The position numbers and the translations under genes were made by a program. Of a stretch of 64,000 nt of DNA, positions 33,928 to 42,883 are shown piece by piece (position 1 is the stretch's first letter; the number at the start of each line of letters is the position of its first letter). Source of the DNA: Subdoligranulum variabile (GTDB lineage Bacteria; Bacillota; Clostridia; Oscillospirales; Ruminococcaceae); the NCBI GenBank assembly GCA_003343905.1, contig QAKI01000057.1:62001-126000 (forward strand), read 5' to 3'. The notes beneath the pieces are model-generated. The model was not told where the DNA came from. It saw nothing but the letters and a program-made list of their open reading frames with translations, and did not search any database.

Positions 33928-34314
33928 TCAAAGCAGCAGCCACAGCGCAATGCAGCCCAGGCCGGTACCAATGCAGTTCAGCCCTACGTCCCGCCAGGAA
34001 AAGTGGCGCCCCGGTATCCAGTGCTTGGTCGCCTCATCCAGCCAGGCCCAGACCAGCACGCCGCCCAGTGCACCAAGCGGTGCCCCGCCCAGCGCAAGCG
34101 TGATGCCCAGCAGTACCGCAAGGATCATGTAGGTCACCACATGGGCCGCACTGCGCAGCCTGCCGTTCAAAAGGTCCCGGTCCTTTTGCAAAAACGTCAA
34201 TTTATCGGCCAGTTCCCGGCTGGTTTTGCGTGTGTGTTCCCCGTCCTGGTGGGACAGATAGGTCATAAAGAGAAACCACAGGACCGTGGCCGTCAACGCC
34301 AAAGAAAATGCCAA
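33928..34314 (-). CDS. VanZ-like membrane protein
   Basis: A 128-residue protein with three to four transmembrane helices. 'FLFMTYLSHQDGEHTRKTSRELAD', 'RLRSAAHVVTYMILAVLLGI' and 'VWAWLDEATKHWIPGRHFSWRDVGLNCIGTGLG' (D-E-x-x-x-x-x-x-PGR-x-x-S-x-x-D) are the VanZ-family pattern. VanZ confers low-level teicoplanin resistance by an unknown route; most chromosomal homologues have unknown roles. Start TTG 34314 has AGGAGG at ideal spacing. Confidence 0.85.
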   Translation of the reverse strand: MAFSLALTATVLWFLFMTYLSHQDGEHTRKTSRELADKLTFLQKDRDLLNGRLRSAAHVVTYMILAVLLGITLALGGAPLGALGGVLVWAWLDEATKHWIPGRHFSWRDVGLNCIGTGLGCIALWLLL

Positions 34315-34377
34315 CCGGCAGCCCTCCTGTCTGTTTTGCGCGGCGTTTCGCCGCGTGGAAGTCCATCGGGGCGCGGC

Positions 34378-35196
34378 TTATTTCAGCGCCTCCTTGTGAT
34401 GCTGGACATAGTAGAACGCATATTGCTGCATGATCCCGGCGTTTTGCCCGTAAGGTACAAAGGGGTCCTTGCCTGCGTACCGCTCCCGGATGATCCGCTG
34501 GATCCAGACATCCACAGGGACCCGCGCAGTCCGGCCATAGGCAAACAACATCACGCAGTTTGCCACCTTGTCCCCTACGCCCCGGACCTTCTTCAGTTCC
34601 GTCAAAAGTTCCTCGTCATCTTTCCCGGCAAGGCCCGCCAAATCGAGCGCGCCGCTGCACACCTGCCGGGCCGCATCCTGCACATAGGGGACGCGATAAC
34701 CAAGGCCGCAGCTTTTCAGTTCGTCTGTTCCGGCTGCCTCCAAAGCCTGCGGCGCAGGAAAAGAATAGAGCGTTTCGTGCGCCGTCTGTAACGGCGTGCC
34801 GAACGCTGTGCAAAGGGCTTCCACTGCTTTCTGGATAGCGGGAATGCTCTTCCGCTGGGAAATGATAAAGGTGACCAGCATTTCCCACGGGTCCTGCCGC
34901 AGAACGCGCACGCCCTGCCCGCTTGCCGCAGCCGCCTGAAGAAAAGCGTCGCCGGAAACGCTCTGCCGCACCGCGGCGTAGTTTCTCGGCAGGTCGAAAT
35001 AGGGTTCCCATACCTGCCGCCACTCGCCTTCCGAACATTCGGCCGCATAGCGTCCCTCGCCCAGCGGCTCGATATACAGGACCTTTTCCCCGGTGATAAA
35101 GCGAAACCGCCCCGCGGTGCTGACCGCGCGGAAGCACTGCCCGCTCTCCGCTATTTTGGAAAGGTCCAGATCATCTTCGATTTGAACGATCATCAT
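34378..35196 (-). CDS. OGG1-type 8-oxoguanine DNA glycosylase
   Basis: A 272-residue protein. The N-terminal region ('ESGQCFRAVSTAGRFRFITGEKVLYIEPLG') is the OGG1 N-domain, followed by the HhH-GPD core: 'VTFIISQRKSIPAIQKAVEALC', then 'LKKVRGVGDKVANCVMLFAYGRTARVPVDVWI', with the catalytic Lys in 'GVGDKVANC' and Asp in 'PVDVW'. This bifunctional glycosylase/lyase removes 8-oxoG opposite C. No Fe-S cluster is seen. Two adjacent ATG codons at 35196 and 35193 are possible starts. Confidence 0.88.
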   Translation of the reverse strand: MMIVQIEDDLDLSKIAESGQCFRAVSTAGRFRFITGEKVLYIEPLGEGRYAAECSEGEWRQVWEPYFDLPRNYAAVRQSVSGDAFLQAAAASGQGVRVLRQDPWEMLVTFIISQRKSIPAIQKAVEALCTAFGTPLQTAHETLYSFPAPQALEAAGTDELKSCGLGYRVPYVQDAARQVCSGALDLAGLAGKDDEELLTELKKVRGVGDKVANCVMLFAYGRTARVPVDVWIQRIIRERYAGKDPFVPYGQNAGIMQQYAFYYVQHHKEALK

Positions 35197-35369
35197 ACTT
35201 CACCTGCCTTATTGTACACCATTCCCCGCGCCGCTGGCAAGCCTTCCAAGTTGATGGAACGCCGTGGCGGCTTGTGTTTGCACCGCAAACCTATTATAAT
35301 AAATATGCCGCGCTGTTAGATTTGTGCGCAAACGATCAGCCCCGCAACGGCGGATTTGGAGGGACCAAT

Positions 35370-36569
35370 ATGCAGTATCGCAACGATAAACAGGGGCAGC
35401 CGCTTTCCATACTGGGATACGGCTGTATGCGCTTTACCCGCAAAGGCACGGGCATTGACCTGGACAAAGCCGAACAGGAGGTCATGGCCGCCATCAAAGC
35501 CGGTGTGAACTACTTTGACACCGCCTACATCTACCCGGGAAGCGAGGCCGCTTTGGGCGCGATCCTGGCGCGCAATCACTGCCGGGATCAGGTCAACATT
35601 GCCACCAAGCTGCCCCAGTACCTTGTGCGCAGCGAGGGCGACCTGGAACGCTACTTTACCGAGGAACTGCGCCGCCTGCAAACGGATCATGTAGACTTTT
35701 ATCTCATGCACATGCTCACCGATGTGGAAAGCTGGCATAAACTGGAAGCCGTCGGTGTGCGCGAATGGCTGGCTGCCAAAAAGGCCGCGGGACAGATTCG
35801 ACGGGCGGGGTTCAGTTTCCACGGCAATACCGACACCTTTGTACGGCTTTTGGACTGTTATGAATGGGATTTCTGCCAGATCCAGTATAACTACATGGAC
35901 GAGGTCAGCCAGGCCGGGCGCGCCGGGCTGCAGGCCGCTGCACAACGGGGGCTGCCGGTCATCATCATGGAATCGCTGCGCGGCGGCAAACTGGTCAATC
36001 TGCTGCCGGAGAATGCCCGAAAACTGTTCGAGAAGAACGAACGGGGCTGGGGCCCCGCCGAATGGGCGCTGCGCTGGCTGTGGGATCAGCCGGAAGTCAC
36101 CTGTGTACTGTCCGGCATGAACAGTCTAGAAATGGTGGAAGAAAACTGCCGGATTGCGGACAGTGTGCGCCCGCATACGCTGAGCGAAGCCGATTTTGCG
36201 CTGCTGGAACAGGTCAAGGCAGAGATCACCCGCCAGGTCAAAGCCCCCTGTACCGGCTGCGGGTACTGCATGCCCTGCCCCAAAGGGGTGGACATTCCCG
36301 GCGCGTTCCGCTGCTACAATGAAATGTTTACGGAAAACAAGCGCACCGGACGGCGGGAATATTGGCAGGTCGTTTCGCTGCGGCGCGAACCGGCCTTTGC
36401 CACCCAGTGTGTGGGCTGCGGCCGCTGTGAACAGCATTGCCCGCAGCACCTTCCCATCCGCGAACTGCTCAAGGATGCCGACAAGGCGCTGCGCCCCTGG
36501 CATTACCGTCTGGCTGGGTGGGTATCGCGCAAATATCTGTTCAGCAAGGCCAAACGCAAGGACCGCTGA
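35370..36569 (+). CDS. Aldo/keto reductase with C-terminal ferredoxin-type domain
   Basis: A 399-residue protein. The N-terminal (beta/alpha)8 aldo/keto reductase domain has 'LGYGCMRFTRKG', 'VNYFDTAYIYPGSEAALG' (catalytic Asp and Tyr), 'NIATKLPQY' (Lys), and 'DFYLMHML' (His). The C-terminus has two Cys clusters: 'CTGCGYCMPCPKG' and 'CVGCGRCEQHCPQ', each expected to bind [4Fe-4S]. Such fused AKRs are widespread in anaerobes and may accept electrons from ferredoxin. The start ATG 35370 follows GGAGGGA. Confidence 0.9.
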   Translation: MQYRNDKQGQPLSILGYGCMRFTRKGTGIDLDKAEQEVMAAIKAGVNYFDTAYIYPGSEAALGAILARNHCRDQVNIATKLPQYLVRSEGDLERYFTEELRRLQTDHVDFYLMHMLTDVESWHKLEAVGVREWLAAKKAAGQIRRAGFSFHGNTDTFVRLLDCYEWDFCQIQYNYMDEVSQAGRAGLQAAAQRGLPVIIMESLRGGKLVNLLPENARKLFEKNERGWGPAEWALRWLWDQPEVTCVLSGMNSLEMVEENCRIADSVRPHTLSEADFALLEQVKAEITRQVKAPCTGCGYCMPCPKGVDIPGAFRCYNEMFTENKRTGRREYWQVVSLRREPAFATQCVGCGRCEQHCPQHLPIRELLKDADKALRPWHYRLAGWVSRKYLFSKAKRKDR

Positions 36570-36663
36570 ATGTGCGGCCCCCCCCCTTACTGGTTTCGAA
36601 TACGTCACACTTGTGTAGATACTACACAATACTCTGCCGAAATAGGGATATGAAGTTTTAGGA

Positions 36664-36693
36664 AGAGAGGCGCCGCGTTAGCGGCGCCTCTCC
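36664..36693. terminator. Hairpin between the AKR gene and the polysaccharide island
   Basis: GAGAGGCGCCGC/GCGGCGCCTCTC is a 12-bp GC-rich stem with a GTTA loop between two convergent genes. It probably ends transcription from both sides; T tracts are weak. It also marks the shift from GC-rich core to AT-rich island. Confidence 0.65.
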
Positions 36694-36802
36694 AATTTGT
36701 AGTTGCATAGATGCTCACACCAATAGTTCAATTGCTTTCATTAACAAAACTACTGTTGCAAAATAATGGTTCGATAAAAGGCGATTTGAATTTCTTTTCA
36801 AA

Positions 36803-37777
36803 TTATGGTTCTTTATCGATGATTTCATTGTTTTCAAAATTTAAGCGTTCCTCTTCCACTACTAACGGACGATTCATAACGCGAGTGTTCATTGCCATAA
36901 CATATTCTCCCAGGAAGCCCAAAAACAACAACTGGACTCCTCCCATAAAAAAGATAGCAATCATCGTTGGCGCATAGCCGGGTGCCAAACTGTCCCAAGC
37001 AATCAACTTGACAATTAAATAAAACAACCCAATCACAAAGCTAATTGCCGCCACCGTAAAACCAAAAAATTCCGCAATGCGCATCCCAACCTTCGTGTAG
37101 CTGGTGAAGCTGAGCATTGCAGCATCAAACAGGCTGTACCAATTATTATGCGTTTTTCCAGCACGGCGTCGAGGTTGTTCATATTCAATCTCTTTGCGTT
37201 CCGGCCCCAATTCCGCCACAATGCCCCGGATAAACGGCGTCGGATCATGCAGTTCCCGCAAGGTTTTGATAAAGCTTTTATCGTATAACCCAAAACCCGT
37301 AAACTGTTCAATCATTTCCACATTACTCATCTTACGGATGATTTTGTAGTAACACCCGCGCAGAAAGTATACCAGTCCATTTTCCTTACTACTGGTCTTT
37401 TTTGCAATGACGATTTTATAACCGTTCTCCCATTCTTTAACCAGTTTTGGGATCATCTCCACTGGGTCTTGAAAGTCAGCACAAAGCGGAATCGTACAGT
37501 CCCCGCTGGTATGGATCAAACCATAATACGGACTATTGAACTGTCCGAAGTTCTTCGTGTTGAAGATAGCCCGTACCTTTTTATCCTCCGCACAGATACT
37601 GCGGATAATGTCTCGGGTTTGGTCCTGACTTTTGTTGTCAATGAAAAGGATTTCATAATCATACTCAGGCAGGCTTTTTTGTAATTCTATCCGAACTGCC
37701 TCATAAATAGGCCGCACGTTCTCTTCTTCATTGTAACAGGGAATCATAATGGAGATTTTCTTTTTATTGGCGTTCAT
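36803..37777 (-). CDS. GT2 glycosyltransferase with C-terminal membrane helices (GtrB/DPM1-like)
   Basis: A 324-residue protein: GT-A domain with 'ISIMIPCYNEEENVRPIYEAV', 'YEILFIDNKSQDQT', 'ALxADFQDPVEMIP'-type 'CADFQDP' (DXD equivalent), 'GFGLYDKSFI', then two transmembrane helices ('FGFTVAAISFVIGLFYLIVKLI' and 'IFFMGGVQLLFLGFLGEYV'). This form transfers a sugar to a polyprenyl-phosphate carrier at the membrane. It overlaps the SDR gene by 4 bp and is the last gene of the cluster. Confidence 0.9.
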   Translation of the reverse strand: MNANKKKISIMIPCYNEEENVRPIYEAVRIELQKSLPEYDYEILFIDNKSQDQTRDIIRSICAEDKKVRAIFNTKNFGQFNSPYYGLIHTSGDCTIPLCADFQDPVEMIPKLVKEWENGYKIVIAKKTSSKENGLVYFLRGCYYKIIRKMSNVEMIEQFTGFGLYDKSFIKTLRELHDPTPFIRGIVAELGPERKEIEYEQPRRRAGKTHNNWYSLFDAAMLSFTSYTKVGMRIAEFFGFTVAAISFVIGLFYLIVKLIAWDSLAPGYAPTMIAIFFMGGVQLLFLGFLGEYVMAMNTRVMNRPLVVEEERLNFENNEIIDKEP

Positions 37778-38706
37778 TTTGCAGTACTCCTGATCCATTC
37801 AATTGTTTTTCGAATGCCTTGTGCAAAATCCGTGACCGGTGCAAATCCGGTATCTTGCTGCAGCGTAGAAATATCTGCCTGTAAATGCATCACCTGTTGG
37901 GAGATATATGAGATTTGCCCCAATCCCAGCTCTAAATTTGGATTGATTGCGTCCCGCAAGATGCTAACGTACTCACGCAAGGGACATGCTTTCCCGCTCC
38001 CCAGCGGATACACAGCACCATCTTTTCCGTTGTAAGCCATACATAAAAACGCTTCCGCCGCATCTTCAGAAAATAGATAGTCCCATTTCTGCTCCCCGGC
38101 TGTCAGCTTGGGAACACCGCCTTCCAGTAAAGTACGAACAGTAGTACTAATCATTGTTGCTGGACCATCATAAGGACCATATACCGAAAGAATTCGGGCC
38201 CACACATGTTCTAGCTCCAAAGTATGGCATTCCACTCTGCTCATCTGTCCAGCACACAATTTTGCCATTCCGTATCCATTTTCTGGAAAAGCTGGCGTTT
38301 CCGGTCGAAGCACTCCTGTTACGCGCCCATACTCAGCCTGACTCCCTGCCCCCAAAAACACCTTACACCCAAGTGCTTTCGCTGCTCGTACTGCATCGAT
38401 CGTATATTCTACGTTGCGAATTTGTGCTGGCATATCATTCCTTCCCGGACCAATGGTATGCGCCCAAGCAAAATGGAAAAACACATCCGCTTTTCTGATT
38501 TTTTGTGGCAACAAATTATAATTCTGCAAATCACACTCTACTTTATGCAGGCGTTCGTGCTGCGGCAACTCTCCCGCCCGCGGGCTTCCCGGGCGAGAGA
38601 CTGCATATACGGTAAAACCTTCTTGCAGTAAACGCTGGCACAGTGCTATTCCAATAGCTCCCGTAGGACCAGTGACTACGGCGGTATGTAATTGTCGCTT
38701 CTCCAT
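37774..38706 (-). CDS. NAD-dependent epimerase/reductase (extended SDR), YerF-like candidate
   Basis: A 310-residue SDR: 'VVTGPTGAIGIALCQRLLQEGFTVYAVSRPG' (GxxGxxG), 'VFFHFAWAHTIGPGRN', 'FLGAGSQAEYG' and YxxxK in 'NGYGMAKLCAGQ'. Its place directly after a ThDP enzyme and in a cluster with CDP-glucose dehydratase and RfbH suggests the role of YerF, reduction of the acetyl branch of CDP-4-aceto-3,6-dideoxyhexose. The substrate is inferred from context only; other NDP-sugar reductase/epimerase roles are possible. Confidence 0.8.
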   Translation of the reverse strand: MEKRQLHTAVVTGPTGAIGIALCQRLLQEGFTVYAVSRPGSPRAGELPQHERLHKVECDLQNYNLLPQKIRKADVFFHFAWAHTIGPGRNDMPAQIRNVEYTIDAVRAAKALGCKVFLGAGSQAEYGRVTGVLRPETPAFPENGYGMAKLCAGQMSRVECHTLELEHVWARILSVYGPYDGPATMISTTVRTLLEGGVPKLTAGEQKWDYLFSEDAAEAFLCMAYNGKDGAVYPLGSGKACPLREYVSILRDAINPNLELGLGQISYISQQVMHLQADISTLQQDTGFAPVTDFAQGIRKTIEWIRSTAK

Positions 38707-38718
38707 TCTGTTGCTTCC

Positions 38719-40560
38719 TTACTGTTCAGGTATCATCGGAATAAACATATTTTTTTCCAGCTCTTCCCTCGAAAGGAAAGGGGCTAAATCTTCCAGCGGT
38801 GGACTGACCAACGTACCATCCGGCAGACGTTTAGTACTGCTCTTAGGTTCCCACACCTGCTTGGTATCGGTAAAAATCTCGCAAAATACCGGTCCCTCTG
38901 TCGCCAATGCTTGGTCCACTGCCTGTTTCATCTGCTCGTTTGAATGGGCACAGGTGTATGTATAGCCAAACGCCTGGGAAAGTTTGCAGAAGTCCGGGAA
39001 AGACAGGTCACTCGACTCCGGACCGATACCAACTTTGCAATGGTCCTTGAACAAATTGTTTTGAGTCTGACGGATGGAATGGTAACCAGCATTGTTGATC
39101 AGAAAAATCTTGATTGGAAGATGATTGGTCAGTACCGTCTGTAACTCCTGCAGGTTCATCATGATGCTGCCGTCGCCTTCCAAGCAAATGGTGGTGCGAC
39201 AGCCACCACTAATACAAGTACCGATGGCTGCCGGCAATCCATAGCCCATACTCGCCACCGCACTGTTATTGGCCATGCGGCTACCTTTCTGAATCACATA
39301 GGCTTGGTTGCCCACCACACAACAGGCACCGTTAGACACAGCCGTCAGGCTATTTTCCGGCAGGCGGCTACTCAGATACCTGACAAAGGCATACACATTG
39401 GCTGTTTCACCGTTTTCCTGCCAGTGTTTGGGCAACACCACAGGGTATTCTTTCTTCCAATGCTGGCAGGTTTTCAGCCAGTCGTCTGCATGGCTAACCG
39501 GGGCCTTCCCGCATACTGCGGCATCCAGTTTATTCAAGAAATCTTTGGCATCTGCCCAAATGGGCATTTCCACATGAAGGGTCGGCTTTTTAAGTTCTGC
39601 GGGATCCACATCCACCATAATGACTTTGGCAGCCCGTGCCCAAGTTTTCCAGTTATATCCCACCTGCCGGATGGAAATACGGGTTCCCACGGCCAAGATA
39701 AGATCTGCATTCTGGATAGCCCAGTTGCCAGGGCGGTCGCCCATGTTGCCAGCGCGGCCGCAATACAGCGGGTTGTCATCCTCGATCAAATCCACGGCAT
39801 TCCAATACGTCACAATGGGGATGTTCAACTTTTGGGCTACCGCGCGGAACGTTTTATACGCTCCCGAAAGACGAATACCATACCCCGCATGGAACACCGG
39901 CCGCTTGGCTTGTGCAACCTGACGCAACACCTCCTGCACGGCCTCTTCGGATACTGCCGGTGGCAACTTGGCGTCATTCTCCCGAGGGTCATATCCTTCC
40001 AAGGTATCTGTTTCGATATAGCCCCCCTGGTAGTTGACAGGAATATCCACCCACACTGGCCCAGGACGCCCTGTGGTAGCCAAATGCCATGCCTTTTCCA
40101 GAATATAGCGAATCTGCTGCGGGTCTTCCACCATGACGGCGTACTTGGTCATGGGTGTCACGGACTTTACGATGTCATATTCTTGATCCCCCACCGCACG
40201 CAGCGGTAGACCGTCGGTAAATCGCATAGCGTACCGTGCTGTGGTATCGTAGCGAACCTGGCCTGACACCACAAACATAGGAATAGAATCCAGCCACCCC
40301 CCCAACACGCCGGTCAATGCGTTAGTACCACCAGGGCCAGTGGTTACGCAAACGGCCGCAATGCGGTTGTCGATACGGGCATATGCCTCTGCCGCAATAG
40401 CGCATGCCTGCTCATGGTGATTGTAGGTAACATGCAGCTTTTCATGATGGCCGAAGGCATCATTCAAGTGCATGGCACCGCCACCTACCACGGAGAAAAC
40501 ATCCGTCACACCGTGAGCTGCCAAAAAATCCGCCACATAATCTGCAAGACGTTGTTTCAC
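38719..40560 (-). CDS. ThDP-dependent acetolactate-synthase-like enzyme (YerE-like candidate)
   Basis: A 613-residue ThDP enzyme with three domains. The N-domain has 'HHEQACAIAAEAYARI' with the catalytic Glu and 'TTGPGGTNALTGVLGGW'; the middle resembles an FAD/DHS-like domain; the C-domain has the ThDP motif 'LEGDGSIMMNLQELQTVL...INN' (GDG-x25-NN). Housekeeping acetolactate synthase would lie with ilv genes; here it lies in a CDP-deoxysugar cluster. YerE of Yersinia is this type of enzyme and moves a pyruvate-derived acetyl unit to C4 of a CDP-4-keto-3,6-dideoxyhexose. Start GTG 40560 with AAGGAG. Confidence 0.82.
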   Translation of the reverse strand: MKQRLADYVADFLAAHGVTDVFSVVGGGAMHLNDAFGHHEKLHVTYNHHEQACAIAAEAYARIDNRIAAVCVTTGPGGTNALTGVLGGWLDSIPMFVVSGQVRYDTTARYAMRFTDGLPLRAVGDQEYDIVKSVTPMTKYAVMVEDPQQIRYILEKAWHLATTGRPGPVWVDIPVNYQGGYIETDTLEGYDPRENDAKLPPAVSEEAVQEVLRQVAQAKRPVFHAGYGIRLSGAYKTFRAVAQKLNIPIVTYWNAVDLIEDDNPLYCGRAGNMGDRPGNWAIQNADLILAVGTRISIRQVGYNWKTWARAAKVIMVDVDPAELKKPTLHVEMPIWADAKDFLNKLDAAVCGKAPVSHADDWLKTCQHWKKEYPVVLPKHWQENGETANVYAFVRYLSSRLPENSLTAVSNGACCVVGNQAYVIQKGSRMANNSAVASMGYGLPAAIGTCISGGCRTTICLEGDGSIMMNLQELQTVLTNHLPIKIFLINNAGYHSIRQTQNNLFKDHCKVGIGPESSDLSFPDFCKLSQAFGYTYTCAHSNEQMKQAVDQALATEGPVFCEIFTDTKQVWEPKSSTKRLPDGTLVSPPLEDLAPFLSREELEKNMFIPMIPEQ

Positions 40561-40623
40561 AGAATCACTCCTTCACTTCTTTTGTGAGTTCCACCCTACA
40601 AGGTTTAAACTCTTATTCTACTT

Positions 40624-41643
40624 TCAGATTCCCATTTTTATAAAATGGGAAAGTTTCCAATATCCCCAAAGTGCTGGCCTAATTAAATGTGTGCGTTCTA
40701 AAAAGCCTAATCCCCAAATAATATGAGCCGAACGTTTTCTGATATATCCATTTCCATCTATTTTTCGAAGCGCAGGGTTCCACAAATATTTGTCGAAACA
40801 TTGTGCCATTAGTGCTTCACACAATTTGTACTCCTGGAAAAAATCGTTAAAGCTTCCACCTGTATAGCGATAAAAAACAGCCAACGCATATATTTTGCAA
40901 GCCATGTACTCGAGTTCTTCCCGATCTTTCACATTCTGCTGCTCATCAAACAGGCTGCGCATATAGGGTAGAATACTTTTCAGCATTGCATATCCTGTCC
41001 AATTGCTTTTTTGTGCTTTTCGAGATGATGCAGAGTCATCATGTACGCACCAATTGTATAAAATATCATTTATAAAAACCGTTTCCCCGCTGTGTTCATG
41101 GAAAAGCAAGTTGAAGTATACATCATCCGGATAGTATTCTTTACTCATGCGTAAGTGGTATTTCTGAATAACACTCATTTTGTAGATCGTTGCATGATGA
41201 ATACCCCAAGTCCATTTTACTGGATGTTTCGGAATTTCCTGTACTTGCAAAATGTGGCCATTTTCATCCACATTCTGGAATGCTCCGGCCACTTGATCCG
41301 CACCCGTACTTTTGGCCGCATTACATAACAGTTCCAAACAGTTGTCCTGCATCCAGTCATCTGCATCGCAAAGCATTACATATTCGCCACGCGCATGGTC
41401 TAAAATACGGTTTTTGTTTTCCATCACACCGCCGTTTTTTCCTTGGACTAAACGAATACTCATATTAGGATGGTTTTGAATAATCTTTTGGATCACCGCA
41501 ACAGATTCATCTGTAGAACCATCGTCACAATAAAGAATCTCAAAATCTTTAAATGTTTGTCGCTGAATCGCCTCAAAAGCAATCATTAGCCATTTGGCAT
41601 AATTGTAACTTGCGATTCCAATAGTAAGGAACGGTGTTCCCAT
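40624..41643 (-). CDS. GT2-family glycosyltransferase
   Basis: A 339-residue GT-A enzyme: 'LTIGIASYNYAKWLMIAFEAIQRQTFKDFEILYCDDGSTDES', with DXD-type 'LCDADDWMQDN'. The C-terminus is mixed and without clear transmembrane helices, so it is probably a peripheral transferase that adds a sugar to the lipid-linked repeat unit. The acceptor and donor cannot be told. It follows the flippase gene by 4 bp. Confidence 0.9.
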   Translation of the reverse strand: MGTPFLTIGIASYNYAKWLMIAFEAIQRQTFKDFEILYCDDGSTDESVAVIQKIIQNHPNMSIRLVQGKNGGVMENKNRILDHARGEYVMLCDADDWMQDNCLELLCNAAKSTGADQVAGAFQNVDENGHILQVQEIPKHPVKWTWGIHHATIYKMSVIQKYHLRMSKEYYPDDVYFNLLFHEHSGETVFINDILYNWCVHDDSASSRKAQKSNWTGYAMLKSILPYMRSLFDEQQNVKDREELEYMACKIYALAVFYRYTGGSFNDFFQEYKLCEALMAQCFDKYLWNPALRKIDGNGYIRKRSAHIIWGLGFLERTHLIRPALWGYWKLSHFIKMGI

Positions 41644-41647
41644 AGTA

Positions 41648-42868
41648 TTACTCCCTTATTATATTTTTCCGCTGAAAGACAATTCCCTTAAACTGCCAAA
41701 GAATCTCCACTCCATAGGCAAAGATCAGTGCATACGCAGCTCCATACACAGCATAGGTATCTATCAGCGCATTAGTTAACAATAAAATTACGACCAAACC
41801 AATCAACGCTGCCTTCATAATAGTCTTACGCTCTTCCATAACTAACAGCACCGCGTTTCCGCACGAAATGAAAGCATTTAGCACTGTTGTAGCAATAGCC
41901 ACACAAAGCAGTGGGGAGTAAGGTGCAATTTCCTGCCCAAACAGAAGTACCAGAATTGTTTTTCCACATAGGGCAGCACCAAGTAGCGCCACTACACCAC
42001 AGAAGATCGTTCCAATGTAAAGAGCCACGCAAAGTTGTCCAAAAAGCTTTCTTTCCCCCTTTCTCCAGAACTCCGCCATGCGCGGTATCACGCTTAACAC
42101 AGCAGTTGGAACCAGCGTCGTGATTAGTACTGTTGGGGTAAAAATACTGGAGAAATATCCCAGCTCCGTTGAGCCGAGCTTCTGATTAATCAAAATCCGG
42201 GGAAATGCAGTGATTACAATGGGTAATACGTTAGCAATCATGAGGGGAAAACAGTCTTTCAGAATCTGCCCTTCCTTCCCCGCTATCCATTTCCCCCTCA
42301 GTTTTTCATAATTGAAATAACGCGGTAGGTCATACGCCATCGTAACGCCCAAACTGGAGAATACCATAGCGGTTAGAGCCGCAATCAAATTTGTGGATAG
42401 CGCATATACCCCAATAAACCCTATAAAACAGCAGACACCTCGCATCATATTGGAATACCCAGAACACTCCAGCTTATTGTGCACCTGCAATGTCCCCTGC
42501 ATTGTATCACTGATGACATTAACATTGCTGTATACCAGGTACATAAAAATTGCACCTTTCTCTTCAGCGGTATAACGCCCAATCGTCAGATAAATACTAG
42601 CCGTCAAAAAGCTGAGTGTGCAGGTAATAAGTCTAGCCCATAGATACTGTTGCTGGGTAAAGCGGTTTCTGGAATCCGCCACCTGATAATTGCGGATTCC
42701 ATAGTTTGCCAAAAACGCAAATATATTGGAAACACTCATTGCTAAGGAGAATGTTCCCGCGTCGTCATAGCCACCCATTCTTACAATCAAAACAGAAATC
42801 AACCATTGCGCAAATAGCAAAACAACCGTTCCGACTGTATTAAGAAACATTTTCTGCTTTAGGTTCAT
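41648..42868 (-). CDS. wzx: Wzx-like oligosaccharide flippase
   Basis: A 406-residue polytopic protein with about 12 hydrophobic helices, starting 'MFLNTVGTVVLLFAQWLISVLIVRMGGYDDAGTFSLAMSVSNIF', the typical Wzx/RfbX opening (key blocks NTVGTVVLL and GxFSLAMSVSNI). It exports lipid-linked repeat units to the outer face of the membrane. The neighbour glycosyltransferases fit. Good ribosome binding site GGGAGG before ATG 42868. Confidence 0.88.
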   Translation of the reverse strand: MNLKQKMFLNTVGTVVLLFAQWLISVLIVRMGGYDDAGTFSLAMSVSNIFAFLANYGIRNYQVADSRNRFTQQQYLWARLITCTLSFLTASIYLTIGRYTAEEKGAIFMYLVYSNVNVISDTMQGTLQVHNKLECSGYSNMMRGVCCFIGFIGVYALSTNLIAALTAMVFSSLGVTMAYDLPRYFNYEKLRGKWIAGKEGQILKDCFPLMIANVLPIVITAFPRILINQKLGSTELGYFSSIFTPTVLITTLVPTAVLSVIPRMAEFWRKGERKLFGQLCVALYIGTIFCGVVALLGAALCGKTILVLLFGQEIAPYSPLLCVAIATTVLNAFISCGNAVLLVMEERKTIMKAALIGLVVILLLTNALIDTYAVYGAAYALIFAYGVEILWQFKGIVFQRKNIIRE

Positions 42869-42883
42869 GAGAAACCTCCCGCT

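Noticed and set aside
38719..40560. Housekeeping acetolactate synthase (ilvB) for branched amino acids
   Set aside because: No ilvN, ilvC or leu genes nearby; it lies in an AT-rich deoxysugar cluster between an SDR and a glycosyltransferase. The fold is the same, so only phylogeny can settle it fully.
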